This document shows, one piece after another, positions 1-5,354 of a stretch of 5,892 bases of DNA. Below the pieces are notes generated by a model. The model had not been told where the DNA came from, did no database searches, and saw nothing but the letters and a program-made list of their open reading frames with translations. The position numbers and the translations under genes are program-made. This DNA comes from Clostridia bacterium. Lineage in GTDB: Bacteria; Bacillota; Clostridia; Oscillospirales; Butyricicoccaceae. Positions within the stretch are counted from its first letter, which is position 1; every line of letters starts with the position of its first letter. The DNA is taken from NCBI GenBank assembly GCA_017556565.1, contig JAFYMQ010000098.1:1-5892 (forward strand), in the 5' to 3' direction.

Positions 1-1
1 A

Positions 2-94
2 AAAAGTCAGGACAACTCCGTCATCGCTCAGGGCGAGATGGTCAAGGTCGTCAGCATTACTGGTGTAAAAGCTCTTGTAAACAAGCTAAATTAA
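2..94 (+). CDS. NfeD-like protein, C-terminal fragment (cut by window edge)
   Basis: Only the last 30 residues are present, ending in a TAA stop at 92-94. The readable tail includes VIAQGEMVKVVSITGVKALV. The pattern G-x-x-V-x-V-V-x-I-x-G-x-x-A-L-V is typical of the final strands of the OB-fold domain that ends NfeD-family proteins, where it faces the cytoplasm or cell surface after several membrane helices. The stop lies 14 bases before the start of an SPFH/stomatin protein, and NfeD genes are characteristically next to SPFH genes, so context and motif agree. NfeD proteins are thought to work with stomatin-like partners in organising membrane domains. Whether this is the short form or the long form with a ClpP-like serine protease domain cannot be seen, because everything upstream is outside the window. 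Confidence 0.75.
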   Translation, partial: KSQDNSVIAQGEMVKVVSITGVKALVNKLN

Positions 95-108
95 AAGGAG
101 GACACACT

Positions 109-996
109 ATGGAACTTATTATCATCCTTGCTATCGCGATACTTGCGATCATACTCATCAGCACAAACATCATCATCGTGCCTCAGGCAAACGCATACGT
201 CGTCGAGCGACTGGGCGCATATCAGACCACATGGGGCACAGGCATACATTTCAAGATACCTCTCATCGAGCGCATCGCCAACAAGATCACGCTCAAAGAG
301 CGGGTGGGCGACTTCCCTCCCCAGCCTGTTATCACCAAGGATAACGTAACCATGAAAATAGACACGGTCATATATTTTCAGGTGACCGATCCCAAGCTGT
401 TTACCTACGGTATCGTCAGCCCCATGGCTGCTATCGAAAACCTGACCGCTACCACCCTGCGTAACATCATCGGTGATCTGGAGCTTGACCAGACTTTGAC
501 CTCCCGCGACATCATCAACTCCAAGATGCGTTCTATTCTGGACGAGGCTACCGATCCCTGGGGTATCAAGATCAACCGCGTGGAGCTGAAGAACATCATC
601 CCTCCCGCCGCTATTCAGGATGCAATGGAGCGTCAGATGAAGGCTGAGCGCGAAAGACGCGAATCCATACTCAAGGCAGAGGGCGAAAAGCGCTCGGCTA
701 TCCTCATCGCTGAGGGTGAGCGCGAGTCTACCATTCTCCGCGCAGACGCCGCAAAGCAGAAGAAGATCAAGGAAGCTGAGGGTGAGGCTGAGGCGCTGCT
801 GGCTGTCCAGACGGCTCTGGCAAACTCCATCAAGCTGCTCAACGAAGCCGCTCCTCAGGACAACGTTGTCAAGCTCAAGGCGCTTGAGGCATTTGCTCAG
901 GCTGCCGACGGTCAGGCAACCAAGATCATTATCCCCTCCGAGATCCAGTCTCTGGCAGGTCTTGCAACAAGCGCCGGCGAGATATTCAAAAGCTAA
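109..996 (+). CDS. SPFH/Band 7 (stomatin/paraslipin-like) membrane protein
   Basis: A complete 295-residue protein. Residues 2-24 are a strongly hydrophobic N-terminal membrane anchor. Residues about 25-175 are the Band 7/SPFH domain, with the typical opening VPQANAYVVERLGAY, the GTGIHFKIPLIERI segment, and the later LRNIIGDLELDQTLTSRD and WGIKINRVELKNI blocks. Residues about 174-232 form a charged Glu/Ala-rich coiled coil with repeated AEGE units, as in oligomerising stomatins and E. coli QmcA. The tail ATKIIIPSEIQSLAGL resembles the conserved paraslipin C-terminus. Such proteins assemble into ring or cage oligomers that scaffold membrane microdomains and often pair with NfeD, as here. The start is supported by AAAGGAGG at 94-101, 7 bases before the ATG. 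No promoter lies between the two genes, so they are probably co-transcribed; a hairpin terminator follows at once. The family call is very secure; the client proteins are unknown. Confidence 0.95.
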   Translation: MELIIILAIAILAIILISTNIIIVPQANAYVVERLGAYQTTWGTGIHFKIPLIERIANKITLKERVGDFPPQPVITKDNVTMKIDTVIYFQVTDPKLFTYGIVSPMAAIENLTATTLRNIIGDLELDQTLTSRDIINSKMRSILDEATDPWGIKINRVELKNIIPPAAIQDAMERQMKAERERRESILKAEGEKRSAILIAEGERESTILRADAAKQKKIKEAEGEAEALLAVQTALANSIKLLNEAAPQDNVVKLKALEAFAQAADGQATKIIIPSEIQSLAGLATSAGEIFKS

Positions 997-1013
997 GAAA
1001 CAGTAAATATTAT

Positions 1014-1042
1014 AAAGCGCGCCCGAGCTGGGCGCGCTTTTT
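1014..1042 (+). terminator. Intrinsic terminator of the NfeD-SPFH operon
   Basis: A perfect 11-bp inverted repeat (AAAGCGCGCCC at 1014-1024 and GGGCGCGCTTT at 1030-1040) closes a 5-base loop and runs into five T residues (1038-1042). It starts 17 bases after the SPFH stop codon. The very GC-rich stem with a U tail is a textbook rho-independent terminator. The A residues at the left base could also give weak termination on the opposite strand. Confidence 0.93.
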
Positions 1043-1046
1043 GCTG

Positions 1047-1058
1047 CCCATATATGGG
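1047..1058. repeat. Perfect 12-bp palindrome CCCATATATGGG
   Basis: The palindrome lies just after the SPFH terminator and 12 bases before a TTGACG element. It may be a protein-binding half-site pair or chance. No known operator family is recognised. Confidence 0.35.
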
Positions 1059-1069
1059 ATGAAGCAGAT

Positions 1070-1099
1070 TTGACGGTATGCAGGCAGATATATGATAAT
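1070..1099 (+). promoter_or_regulatory. Possible weak sigma-A promoter
   Basis: TTGACG at 1070-1075 and GATAAT at 1094-1099 are separated by 18 bases in an AT-rich region. The -10 begins with G rather than T, so this is weaker than the promoters at 1142 and 1268. If active, its transcript would begin near 1106 and pass through the 1129-1147 and 1172-1201 hairpins. It may be chance in AT-rich sequence. Confidence 0.3.
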
Positions 1100-1128
1100 T
1101 GTATATTTTCAACAAAATATCAAATCAA

Positions 1129-1147
1129 GTTCAATGTATTATTGAAC
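1129..1147. repeat. Inverted repeat overlapping a -35 element
   Basis: GTTCAAT (1129-1135) and ATTGAAC (1141-1147) are a perfect 7-bp inverted repeat around a 5-base centre. The right arm contains the TTGAAC -35 box of the promoter at 1142-1170. That position would suit an operator bound by a dimeric repressor, or it could fold as a small hairpin in a read-through transcript. The matching promoter at 1268 lacks the left arm, so any control through it would affect only the first promoter. No regulator is recognised. Confidence 0.4.
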
Positions 1148-1170
1148 ATTATTACCACATGTGATATACT
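1142..1170 (+). promoter_or_regulatory. Strong extended -10 promoter of an orphan short transcript
   Basis: TTGAAC (1142-1147), a 17-base spacer, and TATACT (1165-1170) preceded by TGA (1162-1164), which supplies the TGn extended -10. The predicted transcription start is near 1177. There is no well-supported gene between it and the strong terminator at 1222-1264. It is closely similar (20 of 29 positions) to the promoter at 1268-1296. Confidence 0.65.
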
Positions 1171-1171
1171 C

Positions 1172-1201
1172 AAGATACAGAAAGATGAACTGTATCTTTT
1201 T
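1172..1201 (+). terminator. Weak hairpin with U tract upstream of the short RNA body
   Basis: AAGATACAG (1172-1180) pairs perfectly with CTGTATCTT (1190-1198) around a 9-base loop, followed by Ts to 1201. The 9-bp stem is AU-rich, so it would be a weak terminator. It could only form in transcripts that start upstream, such as from 1070-1099, because the start predicted for the 1142 promoter (about 1177) falls inside its left arm. It may insulate the short RNA from read-through. Confidence 0.4.
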
Positions 1202-1266
1202 CATAACTTGTTCTCCGACAAAAGAGAAATGCCCCGTTTGTCCGGCGGGGCATTTCTCTTGTTTTG
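1177..1266 (+). ncRNA. Candidate short non-coding RNA of about 90 nt
   Basis: This is inferred from a well-formed promoter (TTGAAC-N17-TATACT with extended -10, 1142-1170) followed about 50 bases after the predicted start by a 15-bp perfect terminator hairpin (1222-1260) with a T-rich tail. The unit is independent of the next gene, which has its own promoter at 1268. A 5-bp alternative helix (TTCTC 1211-1215 with GAGAA 1224-1228) would compete with the base of the terminator stem, so a leader attenuator for the gene at 1328 is an alternative reading. No known RNA family is recognised. A 28-codon frame (1185-1271) runs through the terminator and has no ribosome binding site, so coding is unlikely. 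Confidence 0.4.
1222..1265 (+). terminator. Strong intrinsic terminator between twin promoters
   Basis: A perfect 15-bp inverted repeat (AAGAGAAATGCCCCG at 1222-1236 and its complement at 1246-1260) around a 9-base loop is followed by T-rich GTTTT. The G+C-rich top with an A/U-rich base is typical of an intrinsic terminator. It lies between two promoters on the same strand. It can therefore end transcripts from 1142 before they reach the gene at 1328. Confidence 0.85.
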
Positions 1267-1267
1267 T

Positions 1268-1296
1268 TTGAACTTTTTGTCAATATGTGGTACAAT
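1268..1296 (+). promoter_or_regulatory. Promoter of the Cys-rich membrane protein gene
   Basis: TTGAAC (1268-1273), a 17-base spacer, and TACAAT (1291-1296) preceded by TGG (1288-1290), a TGn extended -10. The predicted start is near 1303, giving a leader of about 25 bases containing AAGGAAA (1314-1320) before the ATG at 1328. It sits directly against the terminator at 1222-1265. Confidence 0.75.
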
Positions 1297-1327
1297 GGCT
1301 TTTATCAGCTGAAAAGGAAATACACGT

Positions 1328-2089
1328 ATGAAAAGAGCCAAAAAAGTCTTGTCCCTTATCTCCAATATCCACTATCTCAAGCTAATTTTCCGCTCCCTTT
1401 TGTTCTGCACCGCGCTGGGATGTCATATACTCGATCTTTTTACCGAGCATAATTACCTGATGGATATATTCTCCGACCGACCTATTGTTTTCCGCATTAT
1501 ATGGGCGGTGTTCATTGTGGAGATCGCGCTCAGGTTCTTCCCCTCTCGACTTGAGAGCATGGGCTGCCAAAAGCAGTTCAAGCGCAATTTCAAGCCCCGC
1601 GAAACAGAAAAAACCGACGTCATCACCCACAAAAAATACTCGGCTATTATCGTCGCTGCGGTCACCGTTGCAGTGGCAGCCATCATCGGCGGTCTGTATT
1701 ACGCAGGCATAATCAACGAGGAGATAATATTCATCATCTGTCTGTTCTTCTCCATCGTGGACATGGTGTGCATACTGTTCTTCTGCCCCTTCCAGGAGTG
1801 GATGATGAAGAACAAATGCTGCGTCACCTGCCAGATATACAACTGGGACTATCCCATGATGTTTTTGCCCCTGATATTTATCAAAAACTTCTACACATGG
1901 AGTCTGCTTGGCATGTCTCTGGCGCTGGTCATCGAGTGGGAGGTACTCAAAAAGCTCTATCCCGAGCGTTTTCTGGAAAAGAGCAACTGCAGTCTGTCCT
2001 GCGAAAACTGCCGCGAAAAGCTGTGCAGCCACAAAACATCTCTCAAAAGATTCCTCTCCAAAGTACGCGCTCACATGCGCAAAAACTGA
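1328..2089 (+). CDS. Cysteine-rich polytopic membrane protein of unknown function
   Basis: A 253-residue protein that I do not recognise as a named family. Hydrophobic segments at about 17-36, 52-71, 104-127, 132-152 and 175-203 suggest four to five membrane helices, with a basic N-terminus (MKRAKK) and a basic Lys/Arg-rich C-terminus. Its 13 cysteines are mostly clustered. C153 and C164-C165-x2-C168 flank the fourth helix in FCPFQEWMMKNKCCVTCQIY, followed by NWDYPMM. A tail cluster follows as C221-x3-C225-x2-C228-x4-C233. The spacing suggests metal, Fe-S or redox chemistry near the membrane, but this is inference. It is transcribed alone from its own extended -10 promoter and ends at a bidirectional terminator. 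AAGGAAA lies about 8 bases before the ATG. A long opposite-strand frame over it is a shadow. Confidence 0.85.
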   Translation: MKRAKKVLSLISNIHYLKLIFRSLLFCTALGCHILDLFTEHNYLMDIFSDRPIVFRIIWAVFIVEIALRFFPSRLESMGCQKQFKRNFKPRETEKTDVITHKKYSAIIVAAVTVAVAAIIGGLYYAGIINEEIIFIICLFFSIVDMVCILFFCPFQEWMMKNKCCVTCQIYNWDYPMMFLPLIFIKNFYTWSLLGMSLALVIEWEVLKKLYPERFLEKSNCSLSCENCREKLCSHKTSLKRFLSKVRAHMRKN

Positions 2090-2102
2090 ATAAAGCATAC
2101 AT

Positions 2103-2142
2103 AAAAAATCGCTGCAGAGAATAATCTCCGCGGCGATTTTTT
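2103..2142. terminator. Bidirectional terminator between convergent genes
   Basis: An 18-bp imperfect stem (left arm 2103-2120, right arm 2125-2142) has one G-U pair and one A-C mismatch around a 4-base loop. A run of six As begins the left arm and a run of six Ts ends the right, so the same hairpin carries a U tract whichever strand is transcribed. It lies 13 bases after the stop of the + strand membrane protein gene and 8 bases past the stop of the - strand peptidase operon, so it serves both. Confidence 0.88.
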
Positions 2143-2150
2143 GTTGGGTG

Positions 2151-3620
2151 TCAGTTGTTTGCTATAAAGAACAGGGCGTTTTGGACTATGAAATTGCCAA
2201 AAATCTCAACGGCAAGGCTCATACTCTCACTGCTGTGCGCGTCAGGAAACAGACCGTGCAGTACGTGCTCTATTGTGATGGTGGGTACTTTGAACTCGTT
2301 CCACAGTCTGCCCTCAAGATAGGCGCTGGATTTGGTATATGAGCCGGGTATTTTGCTGAGGTTAGGATTTGTGGGCGAGTAGCCCAGCTCCACAAATCTA
2401 TGATGCATATGGTTGGTGGTCTTGTAGTTTGCCACGGCATTGGGGGTATTGTTGATAAAATTATAGTAGAGTGTTACGCCGTTTTTGCCCGATGTGTCGG
2501 CGGCATGAAAATCCATGGCAATATCAATATCCTCGGCATACTGCTTGAAGAAGCTGTACACATTCCTGCTCTCTTGCTGACTCAGATCGTCAAAATCCTG
2601 ATTGAGGCTTCCGCCCGAGATATTGTATCTTATCCTGGATCGTGGCAGCTCGGCTGTGCCGTCGTGATTCTGGGACACGCCCCATACGTTGATCATGGGC
2701 ACTACGATAAACCGCACTTTGTGCCGCAAGGTATAAAGCAGTATATCATCAGCCGTGGCATCGCAGACCATCTGCATGAACCTGGCAAGAGCAAAATACG
2801 CGGTCTCCTCGGTCGGATGGGTGCCGGAGGTAAGGAACATGGTGGTCTCATATCCCTCGGGCTCGTAGATATATCCGTACATGGGGAAACTTTTGCTCTC
2901 ATCCTGCCCCAAATAGACTTTGGATATATAATCGGGGTATTTTTCTGCGTAGGGATCATAGAGTTCCGCCAGCACCCGAGCGCTTGACCATCTGTAGTCG
3001 CCGAGAGCGTATGCCCCCTGCCCGTCTATATTGCCCGTATACTGTGAGGGTATCCACCAATTGTCCTCAATATCGCTATCCTGCAGCATGGTGCGCTCAT
3101 CGATAGACAAAGATGCCTGCTGCTCACCGGTGTAGATGATGAGATACTCGCTCTCCTCGCGGCACACGTACATAAAGCTTGTAAAAGCGTCGCTGCCCGG
3201 TTTGTCGCTGTAATAGCGGACAGACTCATCGGCAGAATACTCAATCACGCTGCCCTCGCCCAAAGTGCGGGGGTCTGTGTTGACTCTTGCTATACGCAGC
3301 TTGTCGGTCTTGCTCCAAAAGCTGACCTCGTAGCATTTGCCGTATTCCCCCGCAAGCACAACTGCCTGCTCGGGGCTGTGCGCACCTTCTATCTCCACCC
3401 GGTATTTGCCGTCTGACTCGATGAGAAGAATGCCGTTTTCATACAGATCGAAGGTAAAGATATTCTTGGGTAAAAACGGCCAGTCGTTGTCGCCTATGTA
3501 CTCTGCCCACTGCACCTGCTGAGGCTCCACACTGTACTGCTCACCGGTGCCGCAGCCGCCAATAAGCGATACAAGCATGGCTATGGCTATGATTGCTGCA
3601 AACCGCCTGAAACTCCGCAT
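2151..3620 (-). CDS. Lipoprotein with M14-type zinc carboxypeptidase domain, Arg-to-Gln variant (copy B)
   Basis: A 489-residue predicted surface lipoprotein counted from the ATG at 3618-3620. MRSFRR, a hydrophobic stretch and the lipobox LIGGC put the lipidated Cys at residue 23. Residues about 35-240 form an unassigned, apparently beta-rich module shared with copy A, including KCYEV, MYVCRE and DNWWIP. The C-terminal peptidase domain shows zinc ligands H268 and E271 (THPTEE), H372 (DFH) and the catalytic Glu E451 (TITIEH). The usual Asn-Arg pair that binds the substrate C-terminal carboxylate reads Asn-Gln here (SLNQDFD, N340-Q341). The Gln codon CAG is clear at 2598-2600. This suggests altered substrate preference or loss of exopeptidase activity, not simple decay, because the rest is intact. 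It follows copy A by 18 bases in one operon. Likely substrates are peptides or peptidoglycan stems outside the cell. The in-frame ATG at 3632 lacks a ribosome binding site. Confidence 0.88.
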   Translation of the reverse strand: MRSFRRFAAIIAIAMLVSLIGGCGTGEQYSVEPQQVQWAEYIGDNDWPFLPKNIFTFDLYENGILLIESDGKYRVEIEGAHSPEQAVVLAGEYGKCYEVSFWSKTDKLRIARVNTDPRTLGEGSVIEYSADESVRYYSDKPGSDAFTSFMYVCREESEYLIIYTGEQQASLSIDERTMLQDSDIEDNWWIPSQYTGNIDGQGAYALGDYRWSSARVLAELYDPYAEKYPDYISKVYLGQDESKSFPMYGYIYEPEGYETTMFLTSGTHPTEETAYFALARFMQMVCDATADDILLYTLRHKVRFIVVPMINVWGVSQNHDGTAELPRSRIRYNISGGSLNQDFDDLSQQESRNVYSFFKQYAEDIDIAMDFHAADTSGKNGVTLYYNFINNTPNAVANYKTTNHMHHRFVELGYSPTNPNLSKIPGSYTKSSAYLEGRLWNEFKVPTITIEHVLHGLFPDAHSSESMSLAVEIFGNFIVQNALFFIANN

Positions 3621-3625
3621 AGATG

Positions 3626-3630
3626 CCTCC
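3626..3630 (-). promoter_or_regulatory. Shine-Dalgarno site that fixes the copy B start
   Basis: GGAGG (read on the minus strand) lies 5 bases before the ATG at 3618-3620. It overlaps the more upstream in-frame ATG at 3630-3632, which itself is preceded by GCCAAA and no purine-rich site. The downstream ATG also gives the more normal lipoprotein signal peptide, beginning MRSFRR. Confidence 0.8.
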
Positions 3631-3638
3631 ATTTTGGC

Positions 3639-5195
3639 TTATTTGGTGTTGTAGTCGATGAAGAACAGCGCGTTCTGGATGACAAAGTTACCGTAGTTTT
3701 CCACGGCAAGTGTCAGACCTTTGTCGCTTCGGGAGTTGGGGAAGGTGGAGTTGGTAAAATGCTCGACTGTGATGGTGGGGACTTTGAACTCGTTCCAGAA
3801 TCTGCCCTCGAGGTACTGGCTGCCCTTTACATATGAGCCGGGGATGCTGGCTATATTTGTTTCTTTTTCGCAATAGCCCAGATCCATCAAGCGATGGTAA
3901 AAATGATTGGTGGTCTTATAGTTTGCCACGGCGTTGACCGAATAATTGATAAAATTATAATAGAGGGATTTGCCCTCGGTGGCGGCATTGTGAAAATCCA
4001 GCGCGATATCAATCTCACCCAGATACTCTTTGAAGAACTTGTAGACGTTCTTGGTCTCCTGCTGGGTAAGCTTGTCAAAATCGCGGTTGAGGTCAACGTC
4101 AGCCGAGTTGCGGCGGATGCGGGAGCGGGAGATGGTGCTCGTGCCGTCGTGGTTCTGGGATACTGCCCACACGTTGATGACGGGCACGACCACAAACCGC
4201 ACCTTTTCACGCATGGTGTAGAGCAGTTTATCCTCGGGTGTGGCATCGCTGATCAGCTGCATCAGCTTGGCAAGAGCAAAATATGCCGATTCTTCGTTGC
4301 CGTGCATACCGCCCGTGATGAACAGGGTGGTGTCAAAGCTTTCGGGGGTGTAGACGTAGCCGTACATATCGTATTGACCCGACTGATCCGTGCCCAGATA
4401 GGTGCGCTTGATGTAATCGGGGTATTTTTCTCTGTAGGGCTCGTACAGATTATTTATGACCTGATCGCTTGTCCAGTTGTAGTTGCCAAAAGTGCCTGTC
4501 TTGGTAATGCTGCCTGCCGATGTGGGTATCCACCAGTTATCATCGGTGTCGGTTGTGTGGAGCATGGTGCGCTCATTGATGGTGACTGCGGCATTTTTTG
4601 TGCCTGTATAGATGACAAGATACTCGTTCTGCTCACGGCAAACGTACATATAATTGTCAAACGCGCCGTCTGACGGAGTGCCGCTGTAATAGCGCACCGA
4701 CTCATCGGAGGTATACGCAACAGACTCGCCCACAGCGACAGCGCAGGGGTCGCCGTTTATTTTGGCCATACGCAGTCCGTCGGTCTTGTTGGCAAACTTG
4801 ATCTCATAGCACTTGCCGAACTCGCCCTTGAGGACGATGGTCTTGTACTCGCTGCCCTCTCCCCTATTCTCGACGCGGTAGGTGTTGCCGTCTTTTACGG
4901 GGACGATGCCGCTCTTGTACATATCATTGGTGAAGATATTTTTGGGCAAAAACGGCTCGTCGTTATCACTGTTGTAAGATGCCCACTCATACTCAGGCTC
5001 TTGGGTGTCGATGGGTGTATCGCCTGTATCGGAGGGAGCGGCGGGGGTATCCTGCCCGAGGTCTGTATTGTCAATGCTGCCGCTCGAGCCCGTATCAGAG
5101 GGGGATGTGGGACTGTTATCGCCGCAGCCTGCAAAGGCTGTCAGCAGTATGGCAAAAGACAAGACCGCAGCCAATAATCTGTTAAGCTTCAACAT
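3639..5195 (-). CDS. Lipoprotein with complete M14-type zinc carboxypeptidase domain (copy A)
   Basis: A 518-residue predicted secreted lipoprotein counted from the ATG at 5193-5195. MLKLNR, a hydrophobic core and TAFAGC give a lipidated Cys at residue 24. Next comes a Ser/Thr/Asp/Pro-rich linker (about 26-66) that probably holds the enzyme off the membrane. An unassigned N-terminal module (about 68-235, with KCYEI, MYVCRE, DNWWIP) leads to the M14 domain: zinc ligands H298 and E301 (GMHGNEE), the Asn-Arg carboxylate-binding pair N370-R371 (VDLNRDFD), H402 (DFH) and the catalytic Glu E478 (TITVEH). All canonical residues are present, so it should be an active metallocarboxypeptidase on the outer face. 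It is the first gene of a two-gene operon with copy B, to which it is alignable along nearly the whole length (about 55-65% identical by eye in the peptidase domain). Substrate is unknown: dietary or host peptides, or cell-wall stem peptides. Confidence 0.92.
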   Translation of the reverse strand: MLKLNRLLAAVLSFAILLTAFAGCGDNSPTSPSDTGSSGSIDNTDLGQDTPAAPSDTGDTPIDTQEPEYEWASYNSDNDEPFLPKNIFTNDMYKSGIVPVKDGNTYRVENRGEGSEYKTIVLKGEFGKCYEIKFANKTDGLRMAKINGDPCAVAVGESVAYTSDESVRYYSGTPSDGAFDNYMYVCREQNEYLVIYTGTKNAAVTINERTMLHTTDTDDNWWIPTSAGSITKTGTFGNYNWTSDQVINNLYEPYREKYPDYIKRTYLGTDQSGQYDMYGYVYTPESFDTTLFITGGMHGNEESAYFALAKLMQLISDATPEDKLLYTMREKVRFVVVPVINVWAVSQNHDGTSTISRSRIRRNSADVDLNRDFDKLTQQETKNVYKFFKEYLGEIDIALDFHNAATEGKSLYYNFINYSVNAVANYKTTNHFYHRLMDLGYCEKETNIASIPGSYVKGSQYLEGRFWNEFKVPTITVEHFTNSTFPNSRSDKGLTLAVENYGNFVIQNALFFIDYNTK

Positions 5196-5203
5196 GGTAA
5201 TCG

Positions 5204-5210
5204 CTCCTTT
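5204..5210 (-). promoter_or_regulatory. Shine-Dalgarno site that fixes the copy A start
   Basis: AAAGGAG (minus strand) lies 8 bases before the ATG at 5193-5195. The longer frame that begins at 5219 would place this site inside the coding region and add MLHKGAIT in front of a normal signal peptide. The 5195 start is therefore preferred. Confidence 0.85.
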
Positions 5211-5238
5211 GTGCAGCATAAGCTTAAAGTTTGAAATT

Positions 5239-5268
5239 ATTATATGGTATACACAGGTTTTGTGTCAA
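5239..5268 (-). promoter_or_regulatory. Near-consensus sigma-A promoter of the peptidase operon
   Basis: On the minus strand TTGACA (5263-5268) and TATAAT (5239-5244) match the consensus exactly, with an 18-base spacer (one longer than ideal). The predicted start is near 5232, giving a leader of about 37 bases that carries the AAAGGAG site. No operator is evident. The TATACCATATAATA stretch around the -10 is AT-rich, but no clear inverted repeat overlaps it. Confidence 0.85.
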
Positions 5269-5305
5269 CAAAAAGCAGGCAAAAATCCCCCTGCTGCAGC
5301 CAAAG

Positions 5306-5340
5306 AAAAAAGGCTCTCACCGAAAATCGGTGAGAGCCTT
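5306..5340 (-). terminator. Intrinsic terminator of the pyruvate:ferredoxin oxidoreductase gene
   Basis: A perfect 14-bp stem (5310-5323 with 5327-5340) closes a 3-base loop. Read on the minus strand it ends in a U run templated by the As at 5306-5311. It starts 14 bases past the stop codon at 5355-5357. On the plus strand the hairpin is followed by GTCAAAG, so it acts in one direction only. Confidence 0.93.
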
Positions 5341-5354
5341 GTCAAAGCTGATGA

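Noticed and set aside
1014..1058. Riboswitch or attenuator reading of the hairpin plus palindrome after the SPFH gene
   Set aside because: The hairpin with U tract directly after the stop codon is fully explained as a terminator, and no conserved aptamer core is visible in the following bases.
1185..1271. 28-codon frame encoding a Cys-rich peptide (contains CPVCPAGHFSC)
   Set aside because: It begins about 8 bases after the predicted transcript start with no Shine-Dalgarno, and half of it is the terminator hairpin. The cysteines follow from the TGT/TGC content of the stem.
1070..1312. 80-codon open frame on + strand in the 997-1327 gap
   Set aside because: It starts at a TTG/ATG-poor AT-rich region without a ribosome binding site, runs through two hairpins, both twin promoters and the terminator, and its product shows no recognisable pattern.
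1382..2098. 238-codon open frame on the minus strand
   Set aside because: It is the antisense shadow of the membrane protein gene at 1328-2089. Its His/Ala/Glu-rich composition reflects complemented codons, and it would need to start inside that gene and overlap the terminator region.
3894..4673. 259-codon open frame on the + strand, and the similar 2400-2987 frame
   Set aside because: Both are antisense shadows at matching positions in the two paralogous peptidase genes. Their resemblance to each other comes from the duplication and not from independent selection. Neither has a promoter or ribosome binding site.
2151..5195. A mobile element or recent recombination repeat explaining the 1.5-kb duplication
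   Set aside because: No transposase, terminal inverted repeats or target duplications are seen, and the copies have diverged to roughly 60% protein identity, so it is an old tandem gene duplication.
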